From NCBI GenBank assembly GCA_025345505.1, contig JANVCC010000011.1, forward strand, positions 6,822,767-6,886,766: a DNA stretch of 64,000 nt, in the 5' to 3' direction. Positions 25,793 to 39,060 of the stretch are shown one piece after another (the stretch's first letter is position 1; each line of letters opens with the position of its first letter). The DNA comes from Todiramphus chloris collaris. Taxonomy: Eukaryota; Chordata; Aves; Coraciiformes; Alcedinidae. A model generated the notes under the pieces. The model made no database searches, had not been told where the DNA came from, and saw only the letters and a program-made list of their open reading frames with translations. The position numbers and the translations under genes are program-made.

Positions 25793-26096
25793 ACCCCGCC
25801 TCCACCGGGGACACAGCGGCGGCATCTCCGGTGGCACGGCCGGCCCCGGCGGCCTGAGGGGAGGCGGTTTGCCCGGGGGCGGATAGAGCTGTTCAGAGCT
25901 GCTTGTCCTTGGGAAGGGCTTGGGCTTCTCAGTCTTTTCCTGGAGCGTGAGCTGCTGTGGTAGATAGACATTGCAATCTACCGATAATATATCTATTCTC
26001 TCTCTCTCTAAAATATAGTCTGTGTATAAACGCTATATAAACAGTCTGCTGCATATATAATGTATGTACTATACCCTACGTATGTAGTGTATATAT

Positions 26097-26371
26097 CATA
26101 GAATCATAACATACCTGGTTGGAGGGGTCCTCAAAGATCAGGTGGTCCAACCTGCCTTGTCAAAAGCATGGTCTCAATAAGATGGCCCAGCCCACCCTGT
26201 CCAGCTGAACGTTAAAAGTGCCCAATGTTGGGGACTCCACCACTTCCCTGGGGACATTATTCCAATGGCTGATTGTCCTTGTGAGTTTTTTTTTTCTTGT
26301 GTCCAATTGGAATCTCCCCAGGAGTAACCTGTATCCATCACCTTTCATCTTTTCCATGTTACTCCTTGTAA
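26097..26371 (-). mobile_element. CR1-family LINE 3' fragment, divergent subfamily
   Basis: It starts with the inverted tail 'catagaatcataac'. Its 3' UTR and ORF2 end differ from the other copies: the minus strand encodes DGYRLLLGRFQLDTRKKKL, then a W-N-(N/S)-(V/L)-P-(R/K)-E-V-V-E-S-P segment. It has a T9 run near 26287 and another near 26380. It lies about 200 bp beyond the right edge of the ME3 CpG island. Confidence 0.88.
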
Positions 26372-27081
26372 AATGTGTATTTTTTTTTTATATACATAAT
26401 CTATTGTAATCTGTATATTCTATTCACTGAAAAAGGCAAGTCCCTGCAATTTTTTCAAAGAAATGAACTCTTTCATAATTTAAAATGGTGACATCATCAT
26501 CATCACTACTACCACTTCTCATATAAAGCCCCAGTGGCCAGATTATTCCCCAAAAGAGTAGTAGATTCAGGTTCAATTCCATATACAGACCAACACTGGT
26601 CCCATAGCGTGCACTCCATCATGTTCAGGTCTGTTTTGGGTGAGGGACCCTCTCTAGCTTCTCCTTCCATTTGCGTTGCCGTCTGCAGTGTATTTTTTAA
26701 TGTGCTTGAATATTTTTGAGGATAAATAATACAGTCTGTGCAGAAAAGAATGGACTGCAAGGTGAAAGATGTTGATCAGGTGGATGTGTTTGTGCTTTCT
26801 TGCCTTGGCGTTTTATAGGCACTCTATAGAATAGGATAGAATAGACTATTTCAGTTTGATTCCATGACCTTACTGTTTCTATGTAAAGAGTATAAGGCTT
26901 CATGCATTGCCCTCAGTGTGCCCAGGATATTTATACCTCCGCTTTAAGATAATGATTATAAGTCAAACCTCAGACTTGAGGACTGTGGCCACTTAATAAT
27001 TACTAGACCCATAGGGAAGAAACCTTTTCCCTGACTCCCAACAGCCAGGTATATCCTGATAGTAAGGTTGCTTATCTGGTC

Positions 27082-27098
27082 TTTTTTTTTTTTTTTTT
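27082..27098. repeat. T17 homopolymer
   Basis: Seventeen consecutive T followed by a short pyrimidine run, in the upstream flank between two CR1 copies. Confidence 0.95.
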
Positions 27099-28449
27099 CC
27101 CTTTCAAATACCAGAAATTTGCCATAAATGGAAACACTCTACTGGGGAGATACAGACAGTGGAAATGAGGAATGTGTGCATCACTGAGCCCGGATTTATA
27201 ATCAGGTTGATTCTTAATGCATGGAAGAGTCAAGAAGGAATTTGCGACTATTACCGCTTTCTTTGCATAGCTACAAGTTGGAAAAATCTTGAGATTTCGA
27301 TCTTGTGAGGATGAATTTGCATAAAAACAAGGCCAATATCTTTCCAGTTTGTCAAATCTTTCCTGCTCCCAGCAGCCAGCACCACACTGGTCTCAGGCAG
27401 CCTAAATGTGAGTGGGCTACTCCCCATCCCACTACAGATTTGCTGTAAATTTTGCAGTGTCTTTGAGGTGGTTGCAGCCACGTGCATAGCAAACAGCACA
27501 TTTGACATTGCTGTTTGTAGGAGAGTCCATAAAGCTAAATCTCTGGATTCTTGAGCCGCTCCTAGTGAGAAAAGATAAAAATGAGGAGAAACTTTCATTG
27601 AGTTTTTTGAGGAGCTTGATGCAAGAGAGGAAAAGTGCCGAGCTGAGACCCTGCACAATGAGGCTGCTTTGCAGAGCTGAGAAGTGTCTGAGGCAATAGC
27701 ATTAGCTGTCCTAGCCGTAGGTGTCCACCGTCAGAGAAAATGCATTTACTGTGCCTTGGAGAATCTAGACAAGCTCTTCCTACCTGTGGAACCCAATTCC
27801 ACCACCTAGTACTTTCTAGAGGAAAGATTCACCACTGACAAAATTCAAATCAGTTCACTTTGCCTGTTCTGTAAAATACAGTGTGCTTCCTCTTGGAAAA
27901 AGCAGCCCACAATTTTGTGGTGAGAATGCTCTAAGAGAAGGACAGAACTCAGCTTCAGTATCAATTGTCTGTGTCTATGAGTTAAACTGGTTTAGTTACA
28001 TGCAAAAGGTCCCTTTGGGGTCCATGTGCTTGTCATCTCTGCTGCGAACTGCAGAAAGAGTGCCATTTAGTTTTGTTTGAACTGGTTTGCTAATTAGTAG
28101 CTTTAGCATCTTGAGTTGTCAGGAGTCAAACCCACTGTGTGCTATGGCACTATGAATATACTTGGGAGGTGATGCATGGGCTTCATCGCGGCCTCTTTCA
28201 TGAAGGAAAAACTCCATTCTGAATGATACGGAGACAATACTTCCAAAAAATCTACACTGCAAACTGAAACACATTCAATGCAAAATTTTCACAAAGTACT
28301 TTGATGTTTTAAACCCAGTGTCTGCAGAGAGAAAAGGTTTCACTGCATGTTAAATATTATATCTTCTAAGCCCAGTGACAGCTGGAGACATAAATGAGCT
28401 GCATAAGAGAGCAAAAGAGAATTTCAGAGCTGGAAAAAACCCCTCGTTG

Positions 28450-29003
28450 TGTCACTGAAAGTTCTCCCTCTCTACTCTGCCCTGGTGAGATCACATGTGG
28501 AGTAACATGTCCAGTTCTGCACTACCCTGTTCAAGAGAGACAGGGAACTACTGGAGAGAGTCCAGAGGAGGGCTATGAGGATGATGAGGGGAATGAAACA
28601 TCTCTCTTAAAAGGAAAGGCTGAGAGACCTGGGTCTCTTTAACCTGGAGAAGACTGAGAGGGGATATTATCAATGCTTATCAATATCTAAAGGGCAGGTG
28701 TCAAGAGGATGAGGCCAGTCTCTTTTCAGTGGTGCCCAGTGATAGGACAAGGGGCAACAGATGCAAACTGGAACACAGGAGGTTTCATCTGAACAGAAGG
28801 AGAAACTTCTTTACTGTGAAGGTGACAGAGCACTGGAGCAGGCTGGTGGAGATTGTGGAGTCTCCTTCTCTGGAGACTTTCAAAGCCTGCCTGGATGTGT
28901 TTCTGTGAAAACTGCTCTAGATAAACCTGCTTTGGCAGGGAGCTTGGACTAGATGATGTCCAGAGGCCCCTTCCAACTCCTATCATTCTGTTATTCTGTG
29001 ATT
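28450..29003 (+). mobile_element. CR1 LINE, 3' fragment (about 550 bp)
   Basis: This is the longest CR1 3' end in the window. It begins within ORF2 ('ctctactctgccctggtgag', then 'gagggctatgaggatgatga') and continues through the 'ggagaagactgagaggggat' block. It ends with the 3' UTR 'ccccttccaactcctatcat' and an ATTCTGTG-type tail. Frameshifts and stops break the reading frame. Its 3' UTR ('agatgatgtccagaggcccc') belongs to a different CR1 group from the copies at 0.4 and 10.1 kb. Confidence 0.95.
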
Positions 29004-30764
29004 TCAGAACAATGGACTAGATTTTCAACTTTTTGGAAATAGAGAAAAATCTATAAAAGTGTAAAATATTAAGTTATTTATATGATCCAGTAAAAATGTA
29101 AGGTTTGGTTTTTTTTTACAGTAGTGGTGTTTTACTGATGAAAGTTGGTGTTATCACAGCATATTTTCATTTCTACAGAAGTGTCCCAGTTTTTCAGTGA
29201 ACCTGAAACCCTAACTAGTCTCAATTTTGAATTAAAGAAACAATTACAAGAAAATAATTTACTGAGAACAGATTTTCTAAGGTGTGTGTTTTTTTTTTTT
29301 TACTGTGTGGTTTTACTTCTGAATTCGAAACATAATGCATTTATTTTATCTGAAAGGGGTTTGAATCTTTAGATCAAATCAAGCAAGGATAAGTTTTATT
29401 ATGTCATTTGTAGAACTGATTGCTTAAATTTACTCATCCATAGCAAATACTGAAGATATACTTCCCTGTCTGAGTAAAGAGCAGGACATGGCTGGCTTCT
29501 GTATCTACAAACCAGGTAGCCTGCAGCCTCCTAATCCTCTAAACCTTCTGGGAGACCTTGCTTAATTTTGCATCAGAGGAGAAGTAGACGACTAAGTACT
29601 ATGAAAGACAAGACACAAAAGCACAGACATCAGTACAGCTACCATGGAAGGCAGACACCACTAATGAGAAATGAATTTATGGTCCATGCTTGCTTAATAC
29701 CAGACAGGGAAGCTGTGGGAGGAGGAAATAAGACATTAAAAGGCCTTTCCCACGCCATGGGACTCCTGGCTGGGCTGAGAACTTTGGTCTGTTCCTAAAT
29801 GGTGTGGGTAATTGTTATTTCTTGACATTAGACGTTGGAGTGAAGGTAAATGTGACACCTCTTTGGGCTGGGATCCAATTTTCTAAGCACTGTGAATATT
29901 TTATTCTTCTTAAAGTTCTTCGAGCTGCCTTATCAGAACTCATGAATCACAGCCTCTCTTTGTACGAACATGATCAGAACAACTTTTTTTTTTACTAGGA
30001 ATGCCCATAAACTAGCACACAGTGAGCTAACTGAATTAACTCATTATCACTGAAAGGATTTCACACAGTTTTCTCAAAAATACATCAGCTTCTGCATCCC
30101 TATGCTGTTCCAAAGCATAACAAAATAAAGGGGCTTCGTAGTTTTCTTGGGAGCTTGTCAAATAACGTTCTCCCAAAGCAGCAATCTGAAATCAAGAAAG
30201 CTCCCCAGTTGGTTCAGCCTCTGGCTAGGGGCACAACTTCCACTGTACTCCCTGGAGACACTTGCCATATAGATATTGACTTTTACATCTGTCTTCTCTC
30301 CATCAGTGCTGAATCAAGGGTCATGACAATACCACAAAGCTGTGTGTGAACTGTCAGAAAAGACTGTTTCCTTTTCCTGGCCCTGAATTGATAGAATTAT
30401 TACCTCAGCTTCAAGAGTGCCTGGAAATATGTCGGCAACCTTGCACAGTAGCCCCTCAGAAGTTTGTGTTCTCTATGTGTGAGAGGAACAAATGTAGGCA
30501 GGAAAACAGAGACATCGCTTGCCTGGTCAAGTGGCAAATGTGCACCCCTTCCACGATGGACTGGCAAATGCACAAAGGTGGGGAGTGAGGAAAGTGCTGT
30601 ATCTGTTGTATCTAATTTCTAAATGGGCTGCAGAAGTGGCTGCATATAAGATCTTCTACTATTGACTGCTGAGGGTATAGGACAGGACTGTAAAAAGGGT
30701 TATTTTTAACAAGCTCATAGTACTGTGAGCATTTTTTGGCTCATGCACACGCTGCCCAGGAAGG

Positions 30765-30780
30765 TGTATATATATATACA
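30765..30780. repeat. Short TA repeat, perfect palindrome
   Basis: TG(TA)6CA, a 16-bp self-complementary sequence. A second short TA run follows near 30790. Simple repeat only. Confidence 0.85.
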
Positions 30781-32462
30781 CACTCAGACATATATATGCT
30801 TTTGACTTTAATGTTACTGTAGGGACTCTGCCACATACTTTATTTCCTTCATTTTAAAATTCTGGATTATATGCTTTTCAGAGCAGGGATGTATTGTATA
30901 TTTATAGGAGTAAAAATAAGGTTTTCTTTGCAGCCATGAACTGCCTCCCTACTCTTGTGAAGACACTGAACAGTGCCTTGCCAGGGGACTTCTCATCTTT
31001 TACCTCCCATTGGCTGACAGTAGTCATCAGGCTGATTTTTTGCAACTTGGTGAGAAAGAAATGACAAATGTTGGGTTTCTAAAATTTACCTGGTGCTGCA
31101 AAATAAAGGTTGAATCTGATTTAGATTCTTTATCTCCAAGGTGCAGAGCGCTTGCTGTCAGATGCACATGAATGCACTTTGTCTAACGGGCAAGACTGTT
31201 GTGAATACAAATTCGATTGAAGCAATTGTTAAATTCTTGATTAAAAAACTAGAAAGAGTGTTACAAAAAAGCCATAAAAGCAACGAAGTGCACACTTATA
31301 TTCAGCATTGAGCTCCCAGGATTTTATTTAAGCTATTTTTCAACAGTAGGAAGGAAACAATGGTTTGTGGAGTGGGATTCTATATACGCTTGGGGATTTG
31401 CGGGTTCCTACAGAATGCAGTTGAAGTTTCAAAGCGTGTTATAAGAGCTAATTTATTCCATCAGTAATTTAAGAAACCTCTTTGTGCTGCGGCCTTGAAT
31501 TTAACAGTTTGGCATCTAAGAGAATGCCAATGAAACACTCTTTAAACTTACTAGAGAATAAATCTCTGACATATAAAGAGAGACCTTATAGAGTCTATTC
31601 TTCTACGGCATTATCTTTCCTCTCAGGAAATGAATTGAGCTGCAGTTATAAACTTACATTGGTCTGGTTTTCAAGCCACATACCTTGAGAATTCTTAGCA
31701 TTGTGCAGCCATGTGTCTCCTGGTTTATTAGATTTTGCAGAGGCTATTATACTATTCATCCATGCAGACTGTTAATTTAAGTTCACCATGACACAAGAAG
31801 CCTAGCACGACAGGGGCCATGGGTTTTGATTGGGACCTCTCTGAACAACAAATAGTGTCAAGAAAAACTCTAAGTGATATAGAAGAGTCTAAAGCCAGCT
31901 GGATCACAGGTAGCTATGGTGAGCTCCCCATATAGAAGGTGACATAACATTTTCATCTGCCATTGCATTTAGACTGCTTTTCTTGGTCATATTGCCATAT
32001 AGAATATGCATATATATGGAGAGAGAATATGTAATGTGTATATATCTATATAGTAATATACAGGTATTATAGATAAAGGTGTGCTCAGCTACAGGTTATG
32101 GACTCAATATTTGTGACATATACAGGGTATCAGACTGGGTCAGACCATGGGATTTGAAAGCATCATAGAGATCATCACTCCAGATGTTCCCAACTGCAAG
32201 CAATTATACAGTTGATGCTTAATCCACAAGGATTCACAAAAGATTGCTCCAGATGCAGCAGCCCCAGAATCCTGCTGTTCATCTCTAGCAAATACAAGAC
32301 CTAAGGTTACAGACAAAATGCCACAGATGATCGCATGCTGCCATAAAATAGCAGATCCCTGCAATGGGATAACAGTCCTCTCTGGTCTTAAAAATCCTTA
32401 TTACTGCAGCCTGTTCCATGCAACAAAGTTTGACGTCTTTTTTTTTCAATAAGCACGGTTAA

Positions 32463-32610
32463 TGCCACTGTGCTAACTCCATATTTTCTCATACTTGTTA
32501 CAGATGTGAGGGACTTGCAGAGAGTTCTTGTTCATGGTCACATACTCAGACAATGATGAAGCTGGGAACAGGATCCATATGTCCTGGCTGTCAGTCCCTT
32601 GCTTACTCTG
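32463..32610 (+). mobile_element. Possible MIR relic
   Basis: Blocks resembling MIR occur in order: 'cactgtgctaa', 'ttacagatgtgagggacttg', 'catggtcacatactcagaca', 'gaagctgggaacaggatcca'. These parallel the MIR segments around 'ttacagatgaggaaactgag', 'caaggtcacacagctagtaa' and 'agctgggattcgaaccca'. The match is patchy and could be chance. Confidence 0.4.
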
Positions 32611-33533
32611 TCATCTATCACTAGGGTCTCTTTGTCAGAGTTTGCTTCCTTGACATATGCTCTCACATTGTTATTCTTTAGCAGCGAGAGACTTCACTGT
32701 TGTCCAGACAAAAATCATCTGCAGTTGTGCAATTAAGGCCTTAATCAGACCTTTGGGCCTCTTTGGCTTTCACTAGTTTTAAGTGATAATAATGACAGTT
32801 TATACTTATACCTCTTAAAATGAAAAATGATCATGGAGATAAACACACTTCAGTAAGTAAATTCTCCTGTTCTCTCTAATATAAATGTTGTTTTTTGTTT
32901 TAATTTGTTTTCCTGCCATCTTACTGCAGAGGTCCTAAGCAGTACATTAACTCTGTAGTGCACATGCATTATCCTTCTTTAGTGTTCAGATTCTTAAAGA
33001 GGAATGGGCAGAACAGCAAAGACAATGCACTGTTTAGTGTCTTGATTTCTACTGAACAGCATCAGTTTATAGAGAAACACAAGCATATAATTTTCATTTA
33101 TTTTACAACTGAATTTTTTTTTTTTCACAGGCATGGGCTTTGAGCTTCCTCCCATTGAAGGCAGCATAGGTTTTATGGTTGGCTTCAATGGAACTTGAAT
33201 GCTGCTATAGTCCAGCTATAAATTTTAGTCATATTTTAAATTAAAAAATAGTTTTCTCTATAGTGCAAGAGTACATTCTGACATCTAACACGATGATACT
33301 ATTTTTGAGTAACATCATACATGTCTGAACAGAAGGTTTTGAAGACAAAAAGGATTTAGATAATCTTTTTCCTTAGAATTCAGTTTTTTATTTGAGAGAC
33401 CACAACTGACCTTGCAACTAGTAATGTGACACAAATCTGACCTGGACTGGTTTTTTTACTAGAAGACTTTGTGCAATTGAAAGACTGTGTTAACAATATA
33501 CATTCATTAAAATGATGCAGAGTGAGACTTTGG

Positions 33534-33556
33534 AAAAAAAAAAAAAAAAAAAAAAA
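33534..33556. repeat. A23 homopolymer
   Basis: Twenty-three consecutive A in the right flank. The preceding sequence does not match a known SINE or gene that I can recognise. Confidence 0.97.
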
Positions 33557-34077
33557 GATAAGATGTTCTGATAATGCCTTCTGATGTAAAGAATTCAAGG
33601 AGGTGATCAAAGACTCAGACACATGAACAAGAGCTGTTGTGCAAGTTACTGAGGGGTAAAATTACTATGTCAGCAGATCCACCCATGTGTATCCTCACTC
33701 ACTGCTGCTGATAAGGTGTTTTGAGGTAAGTTAATTACAAGTGAAAGTACACCACAGTGATCTGTATTTCCTTCAGCCTGACTGGGGTAAGAATACACAT
33801 GGGTGGGGTAACCTGTTTCTGAAGAGCTCACATTTGTCATGGCATGGGAACATGTACATGTACAGCTGGTATGCAGCAAGTTTAGCAGTTCATGCTAACC
33901 AAAGTTTTAAAAATCCTCCTTGTCTTTGAAGCAATAAAATATTTATCATCATATCAGAGTTTGGTCAAAGGAGGTGTAAATAATGAGTTACTTCCATAAA
34001 AGTAAGTATAATGTTTCTGAACAATCTTTTTTGACTGTGCATAATTGCAGTTAGCACTTGACTTCATCAGTTCTATA

Positions 34078-34301
34078 GTTTCAGACTAGATATAAGGAAG
34101 AAATTCTCATGGTGAGGATGGTGAAACAGTGGCACAAGTTTCCTGGAGAGGTGGTAGATGCCCCATCCCTGGAAACTTTCAAGGTGAGGTTGGAAGGGAC
34201 TATGAGCAACCTGCTCTAGTTGATGTCCCTGCTCCCTGCAGGGGAGTTGGGATAGATGACCTTTAAAGGTTTCTTCCAACCCAACTGTTCTATAATTCTA
34301 A
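34078..34301 (+). mobile_element. CR1 LINE, short 3' end fragment
   Basis: About 225 bp of CR1 3' end: 'agactagatataaggaagaa', then the ORF2 terminus ('ggaaactttcaaggtgaggt'), the 3' UTR 'gacctttaaaggtttcttcc', and a degenerate tail 'tgttctataattct'. It is similar to the 0.4 kb copy but shorter. Confidence 0.93.
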
Positions 34302-37300
34302 TTATTTTAGATTATTTTTTGACATTCTTAAGCCTTCTAGAGTGGTAAAAGTTTGTGTGAGGAAAAAAGAAAACAGTGTGAGAAGCTCTTACTGAGATGA
34401 TAATTTATACTTCATAAACATTGAATTCATTGGCTTCTTTGCCAATATGATTTTCAAGTGTTTTACTTATATGTGTGAAAGTGTGAGGTTTAAAAATAGT
34501 TATTTTTTACTATTACAAAATGAGAAAATAATACCAGGTTGTACATAAATGAACATTATGAAAATGCCTGCAAAGCCAAGTAAACCTGGGTATCATGAAA
34601 GAGAAGGTATCATTAAGTTATCTGCATGCTTGCATGCAAAGCATTTCTTCACCCTTCTCTCTGCAACCAGGAGTTGTCATCCCTTTGTTTTTTGAATCTC
34701 ATTCCTAGAAGACAAGCCTTTGTACTGTTAGGTGGAGCATTTTCCTAGTGCTATATTTATGTATTACTCTTTATACTCACCCCTATCCAAAGTATATCTT
34801 CCTCAGCTGGCAGATCTCCAATATGAACTGCATTAAGAGTAAGGACTGGAAGAACTTATCTGTTGAAGCTTTCTCAGGCTCTTAGAGAAACTGGTGCCAG
34901 TATGGTCCAAGGACCTGTTAGAAATCCACTTTAATTCAACTGGCCTCTGTATAATTACATTAGCTCTGCAGTTAACATTCAGAAGCTATCAAGTGAAACT
35001 GCAACCATGGCCTCCCAGTAGAATCATCTTGTTAGCGCTGTATCCGAAAGCATGCTATCTTTAAACTCTTTGGCAAAGGGAAAACACAAAATTTCCTAGC
35101 CATAAGCAGTTCACAGAGGGCAGCAGCTTCCTACTGAGCTTTCCTGTGCACCCAGCTATGCATGACAGGGCACTTCAGAGGTATATTGATGAGCTACAGG
35201 ACAGATAAGGAAAGTAAACAGCTGAAAGTGAGAAGTAGATTGAAAGGTCATCTGCACTGTTGAATAGGTACAGAGGTACTCAGCTGCTGGCATGCTCTTG
35301 TACCTGGAACTGACCTCTCAATCTCGCTGCCATTTAAAATACCTGTGTGAAAAGTCAGCAAAAATGTTTTGCAGAGTCCTACGCAGTGATAAAAGAAGAA
35401 AAAAAAAAAAAGTGACAGCCTTCTTAAATCATGTAGTATAAAAGCATGCTATTTACATAACTAAAGCAGAAATGTTTTCTGGTATTCTCATTAAGTGTGC
35501 TTTTATGGCAATACAAAGGTTTGCAAAAATTGTATCTGTTCATCAAGTCTTCAGTCGTCTATAACCTCCAAGATAATTTTCCAAAAATCCTTTGGATATG
35601 AATTTAGGAGACTTTGAGTCACTTGTGCCTCTTAATATAAATCAGGACAAACATTTTTAAAGTCAAGGGGACTATATTTTTGACTAATATAAATCGTTGT
35701 AGCTTTTTTTCATATTGGTATTCATCTTCTTTACACCAACAGAAGTTTAGCAGACTTGTATGACTGACTTGATCACTTCAGTGCAAACACACAGCATTTT
35801 TCCTGAGTTCTTGTAGTTATAAATACATATTTGTGACAAAGACAAGGAAACCATAAAACAGGAAATTAACATTTTAAAAGGCCATTTAATAGAATGCAGG
35901 AAAGCTTGCACTGCTAAAAGTCAGTTAATCTGAATACTTTGCTGAGGAATCTCTCTCAGATACTCTGCTGAGAATATATAACACAGTTTAGGTAATATAC
36001 TTTATGTCATGGAGCCTGCATGCATGAGCTAACTGTAGGAAGGAATTTTAATCAATGTGTTCATTTTCTAATCAGAGCTGTTGCCCATCACTAAAAATTG
36101 TGGCCTGCCAAGCTCCAGCTGAAGCTCCTGACTTTGCACTGAAACTGCTGGGGACTGAGTGGATCTTCACTTCTGCTGAGTCTGCTCTAAGAAATTAACT
36201 TCTGGCAAAGGGAGTGGACAGCTGCCTCTGCTGATCTTGTAAACTCCTGCAGCACAAGTTGCCCGACCTGTGTGTTGTAGAGAGGGTTTTTTTAAAGGAG
36301 GGAGAGAAAACAGCAATCATAACACTGTACTGGGCACAAATGTGTTTGGGTTGGTGGGGCTTTTAAATTTTTTTTGCAAATAGACGTTCTTTAGGTCACA
36401 GTGGGGAATTTTGACACTGCAAAGGGGATGAATGGATTAGTAGGCAAAATAAGAACAGCCTACACTTGTAGCTGTAATGTGCAGAGGCTGCCAGCACATC
36501 CATTCAGGCTATTGGGTCCATGCAGAAGGCTAGCAGGCTTCCAAAAGCCATGGAGAATGCTGCATGAGAAAGTTAATGCTTTATGAATTGCCATCTACTA
36601 CTTGGGGAAAACTGAACATTTTAACAGTGAACTGTGCAAAATGGCTAATTTATGCCATAACGAATCTGAAACAATGAACTAATTTGTGTTACTTCTAGAG
36701 TAGGAGGGAACGATACAGCAAGCCATCCCGAGGGAGCTCAGAGTAACTGCATTAACACCTATTGGCATGTGCAATGCAGAGGAATGAGCTCATTCTCCAT
36801 GGCTGAGTGGAGGCAATTTATCACCAGTACAGAGAAATCTGCAAGCAGCAAAGATTGCAGTGGGCTGTTCTTAAATGAAGAGACACTCCTGCAGAATCTT
36901 AAAAAGCAATTTGATATCAAAATATCTTCATGTCTAGAACTCTTTGCAAAATCAATATAAAACTATATGTCTGTATCCCAACATCACTATGGCCAGAAAA
37001 GGAAAGAATAGTGGGGGTGGAAGGTAGAGAGACATGCCAAGTTCAAAGTGCACACATGAACTATAGATCATCTCTAAAATCTGAAGACCTGCTAAGATCA
37101 AAACATTTCCACAGCATAAATCATGCATCTAGCAGCAGTACGTCAATGGAGTATTTGCTCACACTCTGAAGCAGTGGATATTTCACTGAACGGAGCTGTG
37201 AATGTCAACATGGCCGTGAAAAACTCTTAAATACCCTCCCCACCTTTGACGTTTGATTATCAGAATATATATGGGTTCAGTGTGTTAGTAGAACAAATTC

Positions 37301-38837
37301 TCCAAACCAAACCACCAGAACAAAGAAGAGGGAAGTGCTATAATGTCTTTATCAGAAGATAAACTATCACCTTGCTCAAGTGTTAAATTGCTAATGTGGT
37401 GTAACAGAACTTTGTGTAGCAGAAGAAAATGAAGGACTTTTGAAGCCCAAACCCACATAAAATGTCCCTAAGACACTAGGTGTTGCTAAACCACTGAAAA
37501 TAGGATGACTAGTCTGAACTAGGTGAGTAGAGTCTAGTCTTGAGCAAACAGAGAAAGATGTCTCCAGAGGGCACTTAACTCCCGTCCTAAAATAAGAGTT
37601 TAAGGGGCAGTGAATCACCAGCTGGGAAGTGACTAAAGCACAGAAGTGTATCTTCGAGCTGCTGTCTAATATTTAATCAGGCAAAACTGATTAGGATTAA
37701 TCCTTAAGACACCACTTGTGATGAGTCTGGTTTGCATGCCTTTTTCACTGCAGTTTAGAAACGGAGTTACAGCAGAGATAATTTTTCCTCTTGATGAAGC
37801 TGTCTGCTTCCTTCACTGTATATTCTCATCAGTATTCACTGGGAAGAGCTAAGCTTTTCCTGCAGCCAGAGAAGGCTTTCAGCTGACATCTAACTCCTGG
37901 TTCAATGTTGTATCTCTAGCAATGAAATCTTGGTAACTGAAGGCTTAAGACTGAAAAAGAGTGAGGTCTACATGTGTGTGCTGTAAGGAGGGTGGAAGAG
38001 AAGATTACAGAAGCAGAATTCCATTGGAGTACTGAATGTGCTGGGAACTGCTGTTCTGATAGTCTGTGTACCAACAGCTGGAACTATAGTGCACAAGTAC
38101 CCTTACAGCTTGCCAGGCTTCTCCCCCATTCCAACACAGGCAGATACAAGAGATCTTGCCCTTCCCACTCATATTTTCTAAACCCTGGATGCTTCCTGAC
38201 ACACACTCAGCTGCATTCCGGAGCCTGTGTGAGTCACTGAGCTAGGGCTTATTACTCACTGCTGAGCAATAGCTAAGGAATTAGGAGCTCTGGGGCTCGT
38301 GTGTCGGTGGTCACTGTATACACACTGTTAAACATGGCAGGTTTGCCTGGGAACTCTCCGAGTCATCCCTCTTTTGCTTTTATTTATTCATTTAGTTTTC
38401 AACAGGGTTCAGGGACAGGGTGTTCCTGCTTTCTGGGTTATTTTGTTACCCTTGGGTGAACAAGCAGACAAACTGCAAGAAAATGGATTTTATTCATTGT
38501 GGGAAAGTGAGTGCATACGGGGAAAAAAAAAATGTGTTCCACATTCTCTCCACATGATGAATTTAAGATTCATGTGGAGATAAACCAAAAATACCCATGA
38601 AAGGGCTTTGGTTTTTGCATTTAATTTCCACGGGAGATTCCCAGAGTTGTTTGTTTGAAATAAACAACATAAAAGGAGACCCTCTTCCCACTCTCTGATG
38701 TGAAGTAATTAATGGCTGGATCAGCATTTCCACTCTTAATTCTGCTTTTCATATGGTTTGTTTTAAAAATTTGCTCCAGACACGAACTTAACATGTAATT
38801 AGACTTTGCATTTAGAAAATTCTTTCATCTGAGCAGC

Positions 38838-39060
38838 ACAAAGTGCTTTGAAAATATTAGTCAATTAAGATTCACAACATCATGAGAGATACAGGCTTTT
38901 TTTTTTTGGTTTTTTTTTTTTTTTTTTTTTCCAAGAAGAAACTGAGGCATTCAGGGTCAAACACTCTGGTGACATTCTGTCTAGTGATATGACAGAATAT
39001 CAGAAATGCAGATTTCTGTTCATTTGTTTTGATAATCATTTGAACCCATGTTTCCATGTC
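38838..39060 (+). mobile_element. MIR-like SINE relic interrupted by a long T tract
   Basis: The order of blocks matches the tRNA-derived MIR SINE. 'aagtgctttgaaaatattag' plus 'ttcacaacatcatgagagat' corresponds to the MIR core. Then, after a T-rich tract, 'gaaactgaggcattcagggt' corresponds to the 'gaggaaactgaggcacagag' segment, and 'tttgaacccatgtttccatg' to the MIR 3' part. Identification is by eye from the remembered consensus. The T tract (38897-38930) sits where the consensus has a short T run. Confidence 0.6.
38897..38930. repeat. T-rich tract (T11 GG T21)
   Basis: Eleven T, two G, then 21 T. It lies inside the MIR-like copy and probably arose by expansion of that element's internal T run. 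Confidence 0.95.

Larger units (their letters stand above)
25090..25890. promoter_or_regulatory. ME3: CpG island promoter of ME3
   Basis: This is a sharply bounded GC- and CpG-rich block in otherwise AT-rich DNA. It covers ME3 exon 1, the start of intron 1 and the upstream promoter/5' UTR. It contains a GC box (GGGCGGG, 25582-25588), no obvious TATA box, C- and G-tract clusters and a CCCGG/CCCAG repeat. This composition suggests a TATA-less promoter with dispersed transcription starts, typical of metabolic genes. The exact start site cannot be read from sequence. The long open frames on the plus strand here are best explained by scarcity of stop codons in GC-rich DNA. Confidence 0.85.

Noticed and set aside
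25095-25886. 263-codon plus-strand open frame across the CpG island
   Set aside because: Its Pro/Arg/Ala/Gly-rich translation comes from stop-poor GC-rich DNA, and it lies antisense to the recognised ME3 exon. It shows no domain.
26824-26846. Imperfect ATAGA-type repeat resembling a CR1 tail
   Set aside because: No CR1 sequence on either side; short simple repeat only.
33510-33556. 'agagtgagactttgg' plus A23, resembling the end of a primate Alu
   Set aside because: Alu is primate-specific, the sequence further upstream has no Alu similarity, and the window is avian.
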